The notes beneath the pieces were generated by a model that saw only the letters and a list, made by a program, of their open reading frames with translations, was not told where the DNA came from and did no database searches. This document shows, piece after piece, positions 44,891 to 55,968 of a stretch of 64,000 nt of DNA. Position numbers and translations under genes: made by a program. Numbering within the stretch: the first letter of the stretch is position 1; every line of letters begins with the position of its first letter. Source of the stretch: Pleurostoma richardsiae (taxonomy: Eukaryota > Ascomycota > Sordariomycetes > Calosphaeriales > Pleurostomataceae). The stretch is from NCBI GenBank assembly GCA_030052745.1, contig JANBVO010000057.1, positions 1 through 64,000 on the forward strand. Direction: 5' to 3'.

Positions 44891-46117
44891 CTATGTTAAA
44901 CAGGCCCCTTCTGCCGCTTTACCTTCGAGCCGCTGCTTGAGCCAGTCAACGAATACCGCTTCCGACTGGCAAGGCTTGTTGATGTGGAGGAACCGATTCA
45001 TGATCATGTGCACATGCAGTTCGCCTGAGCACTTCAATGCCGTCGTTTGTGGGTGAGAAGCTTGTATCCTCTCGCACAGTCGCCCCGCGTCGTCCCGAAA
45101 CATTTCGTTCTCCCCGTACGTGATGAGCAGGGAATCGACCGGTAGATCGCGCCACCACTCCGTTGGAGCGGTCAGTGGGCTGTTCCAGGGGTCCGAAGCC
45201 GCGCCGCCCAAGAGGTTCTGGGCCCAGTACGCAAGAGCGTCGCCTCGTATTATGTCTATTTCTGCGGTTGGCTTCTCAGACGTTGGCGATTGACTAAGCT
45301 CGACCCAGGGGGAGACGAGCGCGGCGCCAGAGAACTGGCCATCAACCGTGAGGGGTGATACCCGAGAGTTTTGGTGGTTGACGTGTAGGAGCAGACTCAG
45401 GAGCAGATGGGCGCCGGCCGAGTCTCCGAGGAGGGTGATGGCTGACGGTGCGATCTTCTCCGAGCTAAGTAAATGCTGCATGAGAGATATTGCCTGCTCC
45501 AGTTGACGGGGATAGTGATTGGCTTTCTCCGAGGCAAGTGCTAGCCAAAGTTCGCCTCAGTCGGGGCTCCTGTCATCTTGGATATATGATACTTACCGTA
45601 TTGCAGGACGACGACGGCTACGTCTTTCGGAGGAGACTTGGCGAAGCCGAACGCGAAGGAGATGTGCTCGCCCAGGGCAGGAGCCATGTAGCCACCGCCG
45701 TGAAAAAGGACAACAACCTTGGCCGGCTTGCTCGGACCGAGCCACAGAGCGACAGTGCCGTCCTGGAGTTGGATGCTTGAGTACGGGATGCCGTGCTTTC
45801 TGGCATATTGCCGGGACGTCTTAGAGGTCGATGGGAGCAGATTCTGGATGCCAACGGCATTCAGACCGCACTGATAGTCGCGCATCCCCTCATAGACGAC
45901 GTACTCGTAGAGTGAGAGCTCATGCCTCCTAGCCGGCGATACAGCAGCCCTCACGGTCTTGAACAGCAGAGACGAGGCTGGTGATCTGGTCAGCTGATTG
46001 GGCGTCAAGCCAGGGAAGAGAGCGGAACATACTGATTCCGAGAGCGCGGGAGAGGAGAAGCGGCCATCCCAAGAGGCCGAGGCTCACCGCGTACTCGCTG
46101 GGCGCAGAAGGCGCCAT
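44891..46117 (-). CDS. Membrane-anchored alpha/beta-hydrolase (HSL-type esterase)
   Basis: Three exons (46033-46117, 45597-45977, 44891-45540) give 371 aa. The N-terminus is a likely membrane anchor (YAVSLGLLGWPLLLSRALGI). The oxyanion motif HGGG lies at 121-124. The nucleophile Ser196 lies in GDSAG at 194-198. The acid residue is probably in GENEMFRDD and the His in ELHVHM. This places it in the hormone-sensitive-lipase family of carboxylic-ester hydrolases. An alternative start at 46008 avoids the first intron, but it loses the anchor and gives a poorer family match. It ends about 290 bp from the transporter, convergently. The substrate is unknown. Confidence 0.87.
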
Positions 46118-47230
46118 CGCCTTTGCCGTGGTGGGAAGGAATCGGCAGTGGAGGGCGGTGAGAGGGACGGATTGGCAGAGGTCGTGGGCCGTCTGGTTCC
46201 AGGCTGAGGCTGCACGTGCCCAAGCTTACCTGTACCTCGCTGTACCTGCACGGGATCTTGATAAGGTGCATGTACGGAAGAAGCAGTCCGAGGTTTCCTG
46301 TCTGCAGGGGCTTTACATTAGGTACTCGTCAGACTTCAGGGGTACCCGATGACAAACAGCGCTAAAATCCAACGGCAATCAAATATTAGGCACTCATTTC
46401 TGGTATAGCGCATGCACACCCACTCTCGTCAAATCCTCCGGCCTCTTTAGCTCCCATACCATGGTCTAACCTCTTGGCGTCGCGCCAGGTTTCTCAACGA
46501 AATTCACTATTCGGTATCGCCATCTCTTCACATCTCCTCCTCCTTTGCTTGTGCCATGATTGCGTATGGCAGCATTGACCTTCTTCCAGGTGTTTTGAAC
46601 TCTGACGGTGATCTTCTATCGGCCCCGATTACCTCTTTACATCAGCACTTTATTGAGATTATTGAGACTTCATGCCCCCATTCGACACCCGTAGAACGGT
46701 ACCGGCGCCAGTGGGGGCTAGGAAGCAGATCGTCAGCTAGTGCTGATCCTTCGATCCTCCCCGGCGACCGACATCTTCACGGAGTCCAATCCGCGTAGTA
46801 AAAATTGGCCCAATCCTTCATACGGCAGCGCTGCTCGCATGGATGCATAGATGCTCCGGCGCCGCGCTGGCCCAGCCAGAGAGCTCCATAAATTCGAAAT
46901 CATGCCTCTTGTCAGAGACCCCTATACTGTGGAGGCGCCGGATAGGCCGCCTTATACGCGACGTAAGCGCACACCTACCTCCATTTCGATGTTCCCCCTC
47001 GCTGTATTCTACTCGCGGTGTTCCGTATTACACGAGTAAGCCACACTATCCCTTTTTCCATGCTGAGTGGCTTCTCGGATATCGACATCCGACAAGTGGA
47101 CTCGCCCTCCAGAGTACAAAGATCGGCGCGTCTCCGGCCGCTTGCCTTGACGTCCTGCCGCTCTTTACCTTACACCTTCCACGTTGAGCCGTGACAGCCA
47201 GCCATCCGGAAGGCGTTGTAGACAGCCGCA
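46118..47230. promoter_or_regulatory. Divergent intergenic region between esterase and second acyltransferase
   Basis: About 1.1 kb between two divergent starts, so both promoters lie here. Open frames in it show no family resemblance. Confidence 0.4.
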
Positions 47231-48826
47231 ATGGAGGTCATACCAGTCCCCCCTACCGATATGCAGACGCCGGTGCGCAACATCCGCACTCGGACCTTCT
47301 TCATCGTGGACGATCGCCTCGATGAAGCCGCCCTCAGAAACGGGCTGGACCGCCTGATCCGGGACCATTGGCGGAAGCTAGGCGCGCGGTTGGTGACGCG
47401 GTCCAAGGACGGGCTGTTTGAGTACCACCTCCCGCAGGTGTTCTCCGAGAACTATGAACTGTTCAAATGGTCTTCGGAGGAAAAGGATCGTCCCTTCGAC
47501 ACGGTGGCTTCAGCATTGAAGCCGCCTGCGCAGGAAAAGGGTATAGCCCTCCTCCCTGCAATGAAGACGATCGACAGCTGGTTCAGGCCGGCGGATTGGC
47601 CTTTCCATAGAGCAGATGAAGCTCCCGATGTCCCGATGCTCTTCCTTCACGTGTCCCTCTTCACCGACGCGACTGTCATCGCCATCAGCTGCCCGCACAT
47701 TCTCACGGACCAGCTGGGGATGGCGAATATTGCAAGGGCCTGGATGGGGATCCTGGAAGGCAACGCTCCGCCGCCGATGGTTGGAGACAAGGACGATGTG
47801 CTGCCGGGCCAGAAGCCGTACGCCGAGTATCCAAAGCGGGAGATATTCAGGAAGGGGAGAATGCGGGTGCGACGCCGCTTCGAGTACTTCTTCGTCGTCC
47901 TCGGCTTCATCCCGGAGATGGTCATCGACCGAGTGGAGGAGTCCTATACCTTATTCTTCCCGCTTCCACTCGTAGATTCCCTGCGCGAGCGGTATTCTAA
48001 GACATTGGAAGAGAAGTACGGTGCCTCTCCGGACATAACAAACGGAGATGTCCTCACGGGCATCATCACAAAGGTCTGCTCTTCCTGTATCTACGACGCG
48101 GAGTCAAAGTGCTGACTAGGAGCACCAGTTCGCGAGGTTACACGACAAGAAGACGCGGACGATGTCGCTTTCGCAGACAGTCAACCGTAGGTCTGCTACC
48201 TTCCCTTTCCCTTTCGCTTTGCTGACGCTTACCCCCTCAAGTGCGTGGCCGCATCCCCCAGCTTTCAGATCCGGCGACGCGCCAGGCGTTCGTCCACAAC
48301 AGCCTGCACTACGCCACGGCGCGGTTCCGCTTCGGGCCCTCCACGCCCGTGAGCGAGATCGCGTACCGAAACCGACAGGCCATCAAGCAGGCCCTGGACC
48401 AGAAGGACATCGAGCTCGGGCTGACGGTGATCCGGGAGATGGTGCGGCGCGGGCAGCCCATCCACATCTGCGAGCCGTTCGAGCGGTCATTTAATGTCAC
48501 CAACTGGTGCCCGGCCTGGAGAGAGGTGGACTTCAGCGCCGCGCTGGAGGGCGGGAAGAAAGACGCGCGAGAAGGCAGGGAGCTGAAGCTGCTCGTGGTG
48601 GGACAGGGCACGGAATTGCATACGCCCAGTCGATGTGAGTCACCCCATCTCTATTCCACGGAAGCTGCAGACGAGAAAACGATAGTGCTCTGACCACGTA
48701 CTAGACCACTCGACCATCATGTGCAAGACAGAGGAGGGATACTGGTGCGATTTCGGCGCAGGGGCTAAGACGGCCGAGCAGATCAAGGAGTATCTGGCGA
48801 AGGACCCGTTCTTGGAGAATCTCTAA
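47231..48826 (+). CDS. HxxxD acyltransferase (BAHD/trichothecene-acyltransferase-like), second copy
   Basis: Four exons (47231-48073, 48129-48186, 48242-48634, 48705-48826) give 471 aa in consistent phase. The catalytic HxxxD motif is HILTD at residues 156-160, within AISCPHILTDQLGMA. Typical N-terminal features are RTRTFFIVDDRLDEAALRNGL and LIRDHWRKLGARLV. The C-terminus is YWCDFGAGAKTAEQIKEYL. The protein resembles fungal acyltransferases of secondary metabolism more than the one at 14823-16232 does. The two share only the fold-level motif and are not close duplicates. The start was chosen because this ATG begins the conserved fold after a stop-rich leader. The substrate is unknown. Confidence 0.85.
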
Positions 48827-49854
48827 TAAGGTCGGCTCAATTTGCGAGCGACTGTTGTGCGACTACAGGAAGTACTGGGCGAGCCTGGATAGACAAAGTT
48901 CAAGAGAGGGGGGGTTATATAGAAAGATTGAGCTTGGGATTGGTTCGCGTCTTTGCTATATGCTCAGACGGTAGGTGGTTGGAGCTACATGCCTACCTAC
49001 CTGGTAGTTAGGTACCCAAGGCAGGTTGGTAATATTTCGTCCATAGGGCATGAATGTCGGGTTGCTGTACTACCACACCTTGGGAAGCTTCCGCAGGCTG
49101 TTCCCACACACGGCACGCAGATGGTCTAGACCGCCTGAAGACTCAGCCGTAGGCGCGCCGATCAGCGACGTGTTTCAGAATTGCTGGCTGCCTGGGAAGT
49201 GTGGGAGGCAAGACATGAAAAACCCGGTAAGCAAGAGACAGAGCGGATAATGCCGCGGATAAAGTGTTGGCGATGAAGTAATGCGTGCTCCCCGAGGGCT
49301 CTCAGACGGCTACATCACACCATTCATCCTGCAGCAAGCCCAGCCTGCCCAGCAAGCTCAGCAATCCTGCTGTGGCTCCGCCACTTCACTCCGTCCTTGA
49401 CACGCACACAGCCGCGATTCTGCCTCGCCGGCCCCGCCATGACAAGCCACAGAGCGCAACGATATTCAGCTCTGCCATGGCGGCCGCGCGGTGGGCATTT
49501 GCCAGGTTCAGCTGCCGAGATAGCGCGTCGTCACTGGGGTCCGTCGGCCGCTAACCTCTCCGTTTCGCCTGCCCTTTTTCCTTGTGACGGACGCGCGGGC
49601 GAGCGTTGGAGGACAAGCTTTCTCCCCCAGTCTTGGCTCGGGAGCCTCGAAAAGCTTGGCCTCCCTCAAATACCGCCGTCGTCTCCTCTGCCGTCGATCC
49701 CTTCCCGGTCACCTTTTCTTTGTTTCCTACTGCTCTTTGTCTGGAACTTGCGGGGCTCCTGAAGGTGGGCTGGAGACATAAAAAAAAGCCTCCCTCCGCT
49801 GCTTCCTAGACAAGCCTACGTAATCACCCTCCCGAAGCCTCGCTTCTTTGCATC
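48827..49854. other. Intergenic region upstream of the aspartic protease
   Basis: Contains the promoter of the protease gene, with a pyrimidine-rich leader from about 49560, and TACCTACC-like repeats near 48985-49030. No gene was recognised. Confidence 0.5.
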
Positions 49855-51488
49855 ATGAAGTTCTCCGAAATCCTCCCTTCTCTCGCCCTCGTGGGCGCCG
49901 CCGTCGCTGAGGGCGCATCGCCGCGGGTGCTGCAGCTTGGCATCGCCCGGCGCGACACACCGCAGCCGCTCGCGCGCCGCTCCAGCAGCGCAGCGGCGTC
50001 CCTGCTCAACAACGTCAGTGCGAGCGCGTACGTCACCACCGTCAAGGTCGGCACGCCCGGGCAGACTCTGACGCTGCAGCTCGACACCGGCAGCAGCGAC
50101 ACCTGGGTGCCCGGAGTCGACTCCTCCATCTGCCTCAGCGGCGGCTGCTTTTATGGAAGTTGTACGCCGCATCTGCGCCTGCCACTTTATACTGAGGCTG
50201 GTTGGGACGCTGCTAACATTTCTTTTCTGCCAGTTGATGCGAACGCGTCATCCACCTTTCAGGAGGTTGACGAGGGCGCGTTTGAGATTGAGTACGGAGA
50301 CCAAACGTCGGCGAGCGGCGACTACTTCAGCGATGCCTTCACCATGGGCGACGCCAAGCTCGATACGCTGATCATGGGCCTGGGCGCTGATACAGACATC
50401 CCCTTTGGTCTGGTGGGCGTCGGCTACCCGGCGAACGAGGCCATCGAGCAGGTCGATCCGTCGGAGGAGTACATCAACCTGCCGCTGCAGCTGGTCAACA
50501 AGGGCGTGGTAGTTACTACCGCTTACAGCTTGTGGCTGAATGATCTGGGTTTGTTTTCTCTCCATTCCACTAGCCACTGACACTCTCACGTCAATGGATT
50601 GAGGCTAACACAAATAACTCAGATGCCAGCACCGGCAGCATCCTATTTGGCGGCATCGACACAGACAAGTACCACGGCGACCTCACGCGCCTGACCCTCT
50701 ACTCGAGCACCAACTCGTCAAACATCACCGAGTTCATCGTTGCCCTGACCTCCGTCACGGCGATCAGCTCCTCCGGCTCGGACAAGCTGGGCTCCACCTC
50801 CTTCCCCATGCCCGTGCTCCTCGACTCCGGCACCACCTTCACCAGCCTGCCCACCGACCTCGTCGACGAGATCTACACCGAGGTCGGCGCCGCCGTCGAC
50901 AGCGACGGCAACCCCCTCGTCGACTGCACCCTGGCCGACAGCGACGGCTACTTCAGTTTCGAGTTCGGCGGGCCCGGCGGCGCTATCGTCAACGTCTCCA
51001 TGAGTGAGCTCGTGCTGCCGGGGGTGGTCGCGCGGCTTCAGGACGGCACCGAAGCGTGCCAGTTCGCCATCTACCCCGTCACCAGCTCGTCCGACACGCT
51101 GATCCTGGGCGACGCATTCCTGCGCTCAGCGTACGTCGTCTACGACCTGTGGAACAACGAGGTCGCCATGGCGCAGACCGACTTCAACGCCACGTCGAGC
51201 AACGTGGTCGCGTTCGCCAGCAAAGGCGCCACCGTCCCGAGCTCGACGCCCGCGCCGAGCCAGGACTCTGCAGACCTGGAGGCTGCTGCGGTGACGACCA
51301 CGCCGACGTCGTATGCGGCGCAGAAGGGCTTCGAGTCGGCGACGTCGTCGTCATCCTCATCGTCGTCCTCGTCCTCGTCGTCATCGTCGTCGAACAACGC
51401 GGCGGTTGGCGGGCGGGCCGCGGCTGGTGCTGCTCTTGCTAGCGTCGCGGCTGCGTTGGTTGGCTTTAGTAGCTTTTTCTTGCTGTAA
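49855..51488 (+). CDS. GPI-anchored aspartic protease (pepsin family A1) with poly-Ser linker
   Basis: Three exons (49855-50158, 50234-50548, 50623-51488) give 494 aa. After a signal peptide (MKFSEILPSLALVGAAVAEG) there is a pro-region with RR sites (ARRDTPQPLARR). The two catalytic aspartates are in DTGS (Asp77) and DSGTT (Asp near 274). The hydrophobic flap context EYGDQTSASGDY and the C-terminal ILGDAFLRSAYVVYDL complete the domain. The tail has an approximately 16-residue serine run followed by NNAAVGGRAAAGAALASVAAALVG, a GPI-like hydrophobic end. This is the yapsin/OPSB-like fungal group that processes secreted or wall proteins at the cell surface. The second donor is a weak GTTTGT. Confidence 0.93.
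51340..51395 (+). repeat. TCN/TCG-type microsatellite encoding poly-Ser
   Basis: A run of serine codons (mainly TCG, TCC and TCA) inside the protease reading frame. Triplet runs of this type change length in frame between strains. Confidence 0.7.
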
Positions 51489-51719
51489 TGGTGATATCTT
51501 CTTCCGGCTGGGAAACCATGACTTCTGGTATTACAAGGTATCTCGTCATGGGATTGGCGTTAGAAAAGATGTGACTGGGCCTGTAAACTTCATCATAGCC
51601 AAGCAAAATGGTGTTTTCGTCCTACATGGCCGAAACATGCTGCGCAAACGCTTTTGTCGTGACTCCTTCGACTTCGCACCCGAAGACGAGTAAAACAGGA
51701 AGTTATGGGCAAGTTTGCC

Positions 51720-52358
51720 TCAGAACTGGGAGCCCCAAAGCACCGGCCGTTGCCCCGAAGAGGATTGAGTATAGGTATCAATATAGGTCTGTGGCGGATA
51801 GGCTTGAGTAGTGGCTTGCTGCCGCGCAGGCTGCGACGGGTAATGCTGCGCTGATGGGGCGGAAGGCGCCGGTGCTGATGGAGCTGGCGGATGCGATTGT
51901 GACGGCGCTGGAGGCAGTGGTTGCGTCAGGGACTGCGCTTCGGTTGACTCTAGTCCAGAATGTGCTTGGCCGGCCGGCTGGGGTTCCTTTGGAGCTCGCG
52001 GTTTCGTCGACTGGCGCGGTCTCTTCGACTTAGGCTTCGGCTTCAGCTGCGCTGCCAGCTGTGATTCCGCTGAACCCTCTTCAACTGCCACACCTATCCA
52101 ATTGTCAGCCTCAAATCGTCTGGTCCCAAGGTCCTTAAGCGCGGATTGAGAACGGGAGCTCCCACCTTCCTCGGGGCCCTTGTCCTTGCGAGGTCGGCCG
52201 GGCCGTTTCTTGGGAGTTGGGTCCTTGATCGCTCTCCGGATCTGGCTGGTGCCGTAGCCAGTGACTTCTCGGATCCTGCTTACGCGGAACTGTGCGTCGT
52301 AGAACAGCGTCCGGACACGCATCCGGTCGAGTTCGGTGAGCTGCGTCCTGCCAGGCAT
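51720..52358 (-). CDS. Small HTH protein with an AT-hook-like basic motif
   Basis: A 212-aa protein. I prefer the Met at 52358 to the upstream one at 52478, because MPGRTQLTELDRMRVRTL opens the only structured part. Residues 1-55 look like a helix-turn-helix (LTELDRMRVRTLFYDAQ, then SRIREVTGYGTSQIRRAI) similar to the DNA-binding end of some transposases. KKRPGRPRKDKG follows, matching an AT-hook. The C-terminal half is Pro, Gln, Ser and Ala rich and disordered. No catalytic domain, terminal repeats or target-site duplication was found, so it is not an active transposon. A domesticated DNA-binding protein is plausible. The gene is convergent with the protease. Confidence 0.65.
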   Translation of the reverse strand: MPGRTQLTELDRMRVRTLFYDAQFRVSRIREVTGYGTSQIRRAIKDPTPKKRPGRPRKDKGPEEGGSSRSQSALKDLGTRRFEADNWIGVAVEEGSAESQLAAQLKPKPKSKRPRQSTKPRAPKEPQPAGQAHSGLESTEAQSLTQPLPPAPSQSHPPAPSAPAPSAPSAQHYPSQPARQQATTQAYPPQTYIDTYTQSSSGQRPVLWGSQF

Positions 52359-52750
52359 TATGCGGTCGATTGGCGAGCAGTACTGGGGGGAAAGAGAGAA
52401 CGCGATTGACTGGGGTGCTTGAAAGTTCCGAATACTCCCAGCGTACCTCCTATCAGGATGACAGTCTGGTACAGTCAAAAGCTTGTGATGTCATGCTAAG
52501 GGTACGTCAGAGCGTGTCGAAATTTCTGGCTAATTGAATCAAGTCCGCAGTCACGTGCTCAAGGCTTGAGACATCACTAAAGGTGGGTAGGTATCTAGGT
52601 GTGCACCAGGAGAGAATGAGGAATGAGGATGCAAGCAATAGCTTATAACTACGTACGTATAAGGCGCAAAATAATAAACCTCCCCTATCGGATGTCTGAG
52701 CTCAAGGTTCAAGAGGAAGAATAACCATTTTGTTAAAAGCGCAAAAAAAC
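52359..52750. other. Intergenic region between HTH gene and tRNA-Pro
   Basis: Includes the HTH gene's promoter. No gene was recognised. Confidence 0.45.
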
Positions 52751-52843
52751 GGGGCCACCCGGGGATCGAACCCGGGACCTCTCGCAATTTTGCTTGGGGT
52801 TGTAAATCCCTAAGCGAGAATCATACCACTAGACCAGCGGCCC
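52751..52843 (-). tRNA. tRNA-Pro (AGG), with intron
   Basis: Reading the minus strand, a 5' GGGCCGC acceptor half pairs with GTGGCCC at the 3' end, leaving a discriminator C. The A-box-like TGGTCTAGTGG and B-box-like GGTTCGATCCC are clear. The anticodon stem CTCGC/GCGAG encloses a loop with AGG. An intron of about 21 nt lies just 3' of the anticodon, at the standard position. The mature body matches eukaryotic tRNA-Pro. Confidence 0.9.
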
Positions 52844-53239
52844 GTATCTGATGGTTGGAAAAAGTTGCGAAGATAAAGTCTAAGTGGATGACCTTGATTT
52901 CTCCTAACCAGAGCTTTTGCGCGGCCGGCTGAACTTCCAATTCCTCATGCCTGCCACCTCACCTGTCCCCTTTTCCGCTACCAACCCCTCCAACCCCCCT
53001 TTTTCTCCAGAAAATATTTGAGTGCATCCATGACACCAGCCTGTAGCTACGTTTTTACATCGGCGCCGTCGCAGGTCTTGGGGACACATGTTGACCTCGG
53101 GATGAAGATATGCGGCTTTCCCGCGACATAATTGGCACAGTAATTAACGTGTGGTTTGTAGGCTCTAATAACAGCTTCAGAGTGTTGTTCTTTGAGTCGT
53201 CCACGTCGTAGAAGGTACATAATAAAGCAACGGTCTCTC
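52844..53239. other. Spacer between tRNA-Pro and esterase
   Basis: Nothing was recognised beyond tRNA flanks and the esterase 3' region. Confidence 0.45.
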
Positions 53240-54343
53240 TCATAATTGCCCATAATGCTTCAGCAGCCATTCCATCCCAGCCATCATGCCCTCGCCAAGA
53301 CTTGGGTTCTGGCTCTTGGTCGGGAAAGGCATTGCCATCCACGCATTATGGGCATCCTCGGAGAACACGTCAATCTTCATTTCGAACCCCCGATCGGCAA
53401 GCATCTTCCCAAAGATCACGCCATCGTCCCTCATAGGGTCAAGGCCACAGACTTGGATGTAGCAAGGTGGAAACCGCGGCTCATAGACCCCAAAGTCGGT
53501 GGTCTTGGGGATAGATGTCAGGGCGTTCACCGGAGAATACCACCGCGACAGCGAGTTGGCCTGCAGCCTGAGCCTTGATGTCTCCACCATTGCCCCGGTC
53601 AGTCCGGGAGCATTGTAGTTCTCTTTCAAGGACGTATAGAGGTGGCGGTACTCCTCTGGCACCATCGCATCAGTCATGAGCGATGGGCAGGTGAGGGCAA
53701 CTCCCGTGACTGGCTTGGCGAGCGGCTTGTGTTCCATCTCGGCCGGGTCCCCCGTGTCACCGAACACCGAGATCGCCGCCGTCACGGCCGTGAGGTTGGC
53801 ACCTGCGCTGAATCCGTTGACGATAAAGCCGCCACCATGGCCATCTTCGTCTAGAGTCACGCCAAACTCCTGCGCCGCGTTCTCGGAGAGGTAGACGAGG
53901 ACCGACCAGGCGCTTCTTTGTGGCGTGGGCCATCGAACATCCTGGCGGACCATCCTGTATGTCGGGATGACTGCCACCGCACCGAAAGCTTCCGCGAACT
54001 CTCGTCCGGGACGTGTCATGCTCTCTGGGCTGCCGTGCGTGAAGCCGCCACCGTGAAAAAGGACGATAAGGGGATGGGACCTTTGTTCACCCGATGACGC
54101 GTCCCATTTACCGACTTTGGAAGGGGAAAATGCTCTTGGCTTGATGACCTTCATGCTGGACTCCCACTTTTCATCCGTTCCGGGCAGTGTCAGGGGAACT
54201 TTGACGTAGTACTCTTCAAGTGTGTCCGCCACAGGGCCTAGAGCTGCTACCCCTTGCTGCTCGAGAGCGGCAAACATCTTGCCTAGTTTCTCAGCCCCCG
54301 TGAAAAGGTCCTCTTGAGGCTGAGACGTGGAGTTGGCCGCCAT
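53240..54343 (-). CDS. Alpha/beta-hydrolase (HSL-type esterase), soluble
   Basis: A single-exon 367-aa enzyme. The oxyanion HGGGF lies at 97-101. The nucleophile Ser179 lies in GFSAGAN at 177-183. The likely acid lies in LDPMRDDG and the His in DAHNAW near the C-terminus. This is the hormone-sensitive-lipase family of carboxylesterases. No signal peptide was seen, so it is probably cytosolic. It lies about 420 bp downstream of the Upc2-like regulator on the same strand, a neighbour pattern seen for pathway-specific regulation. It is related to the membrane-anchored esterase at 44891-46117 only at family level. Confidence 0.9.
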   Translation of the reverse strand: MAANSTSQPQEDLFTGAEKLGKMFAALEQQGVAALGPVADTLEEYYVKVPLTLPGTDEKWESSMKVIKPRAFSPSKVGKWDASSGEQRSHPLIVLFHGGGFTHGSPESMTRPGREFAEAFGAVAVIPTYRMVRQDVRWPTPQRSAWSVLVYLSENAAQEFGVTLDEDGHGGGFIVNGFSAGANLTAVTAAISVFGDTGDPAEMEHKPLAKPVTGVALTCPSLMTDAMVPEEYRHLYTSLKENYNAPGLTGAMVETSRLRLQANSLSRWYSPVNALTSIPKTTDFGVYEPRFPPCYIQVCGLDPMRDDGVIFGKMLADRGFEMKIDVFSEDAHNAWMAMPFPTKSQNPSLGEGMMAGMEWLLKHYGQL

Positions 54344-54762
54344 AATTATGTCCGAGATTATGCTTTAGCCCTGAACTGTATGATACTCCTGCTATATTCT
54401 CCCAGTCCTCCCCTCTTCATCTCTTGAGGAACGACAGCGGCAGTCTTATAGATCGCAGCTACTATCATGTTCTTGATCGTTTTCTAATCCGAGATTTCTC
54501 ATCAGATCGGCAGAAGACTCAGATAGACATACTGCTAGGACAGTTGCCTGGTGAAACGGGCTGTTTCTCGGGGACATTTGCAGATGTGGACCCCTCTGTC
54601 CCGGTTGGTTTTGTAATTTCAAGCGGCTTGTCGCGGCGACTTTATCGCGATGAAAATGTAATCATCAGACATGTCGGCGAAATCACCCCGAAACCCGAAG
54701 TCCGTTGCCGTAAGAAAGTTTGTGCTGGGCGACTAAGGAAACATCCTCACAAAAGGCACCGA
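54344..54762. promoter_or_regulatory. Promoter region of the soluble esterase
   Basis: Between two tandem minus-strand genes. The plus-strand open frame here has no family resemblance. No motif stood out. Confidence 0.4.
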
Positions 54763-55968
54763 TTAATCCACTGAGAGCACCCCTTGAGGCCAGGTCAAAG
54801 CATCCGCCCAGAAAGGGCCAACGTGCAAAGTAATGGATTGAATAATGGTTGAGCCTGCACTCCCGAATACCCAGTAGCGTCGGTAGTGGTGCATGATGGC
54901 CGCGTAGTGGGCCAAGACGACCAGAGCCTCTGGTCGATGTTGGTACAGAGCCTCAACGAATTCATCCGGGATTACCAGTGGCCAGGCCATGGTAGCATGC
55001 ACGCCCAGATCAATCCTCGAGGGTTCTATCGCGGCCGTGTCGAGCACCCACTGGATCCATTTCAGCGCCTCGAGACACGCCGCCTTGGACGAGGATACCA
55101 CGTCCGACGTGTCCATGAACCTGCATACTTTTTCCGTCTCTGTTCCGGGCGTCTGCTTGTCAACGCCAGCTGTGTAATCCGTGATGTACAGAAGAGGTCT
55201 CAGTTCAGATTGGAGAATAAGTTTCCAGTACATACTCGTAACGGCTCGGACCCCACGGTGAAGACGCACGTAATCAACGAATGCGCCGACGAACTCACTG
55301 ATGGTATGGTGGTGGTTTGCGAGGGTGTCCCGGAGGACATGAATGCCGAGGAGCGTAGCAAAGAGGAATGTGGGAAGGTAATTGCTATCGCAGATTTCGC
55401 CCCGGATCTGGTTAAACAACCCCAAAGCACGGGTTTGTAGTTCTGTGGCATGGCGGTGGTAAAGCGAGGCTGTGGCCGGGTCTTGGGTAGAAAGATGAAG
55501 CGCGGACAGGGCTAACACCTGGTCGAGAAGGTATGGTGCCGCGAGGGCGTTGTCCACAGCAGCGTCGATAATGGGCGTGATACCGCCCTCAAGTGCCATG
55601 TACTCGGCCATCTTGCATTCTGCATGATGAAGCAGCACCATGTGAAGCGCGGCATAGGTAGTTCCGGATCCGACTGCATGCCCGTCTGCTGTCCCGCCGC
55701 CGTGCTGGACAGAGCCGCTTCCCCTGCCGCCTGTCTGCTTGGAAGCAGCATCATCCGCGACGCCAAAAGCATATCGGCCGCGGGTAACTACGCCTTGGCT
55801 GGGAGTCAGCTCCAGGTACGAGCACAAACGCTCGCCAATGACGCAGTTGCCACATTGTGGATGCGTTTCATCGCATTTTATCCGTCGTTGCTTGCAGATG
55901 CTGCAGCCTTTTCTTGACTTCCGATGTGTGCGACGTGATTTGGGCGGTTTGGCTTGTTCTTCTGTCAT
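54763..55968 (-). CDS. Zn2Cys6 transcription factor, Upc2-like (regulator 2)
   Basis: A single-exon 401-aa protein. The cluster Cys22-x2-Cys25-x6-Cys32-x6-Cys39-x2-Cys42-x6-Cys49 is complete (CSICKQRRIKCDETHPQCGNC), preceded by a basic stretch (KSRRTHRKSRKG). The rest fits the sterol-uptake-control-like family: LHMVLLHHAECKMAEYMAL, LDQVLALSALHLST, PTFLFATLLGIHVLRDTL and EALVVLAHYAAIMHHYRRYW. It shares family, but not close identity, with the regulator at 27859-29247. Sitting just upstream of a same-strand esterase, it may control it. Confidence 0.9.
   Translation of the reverse strand: MTEEQAKPPKSRRTHRKSRKGCSICKQRRIKCDETHPQCGNCVIGERLCSYLELTPSQGVVTRGRYAFGVADDAASKQTGGRGSGSVQHGGGTADGHAVGSGTTYAALHMVLLHHAECKMAEYMALEGGITPIIDAAVDNALAAPYLLDQVLALSALHLSTQDPATASLYHRHATELQTRALGLFNQIRGEICDSNYLPTFLFATLLGIHVLRDTLANHHHTISEFVGAFVDYVRLHRGVRAVTSMYWKLILQSELRPLLYITDYTAGVDKQTPGTETEKVCRFMDTSDVVSSSKAACLEALKWIQWVLDTAAIEPSRIDLGVHATMAWPLVIPDEFVEALYQHRPEALVVLAHYAAIMHHYRRYWVFGSAGSTIIQSITLHVGPFWADALTWPQGVLSVD

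Noticed and set aside
45978-46032. Start of the anchored esterase at 46008 (single fewer exon)
   Set aside because: The spliced model supplies a membrane anchor and joins in phase (85 + 381 + 650 nt). The 46008 start begins inside the inferred intron.
48985-49030. TACCTACC-type repeats as telomere-like sequence
   Set aside because: They are short and interrupted, do not match the TTAGGG repeat of filamentous fungi, and lie in mid-chromosome DNA.
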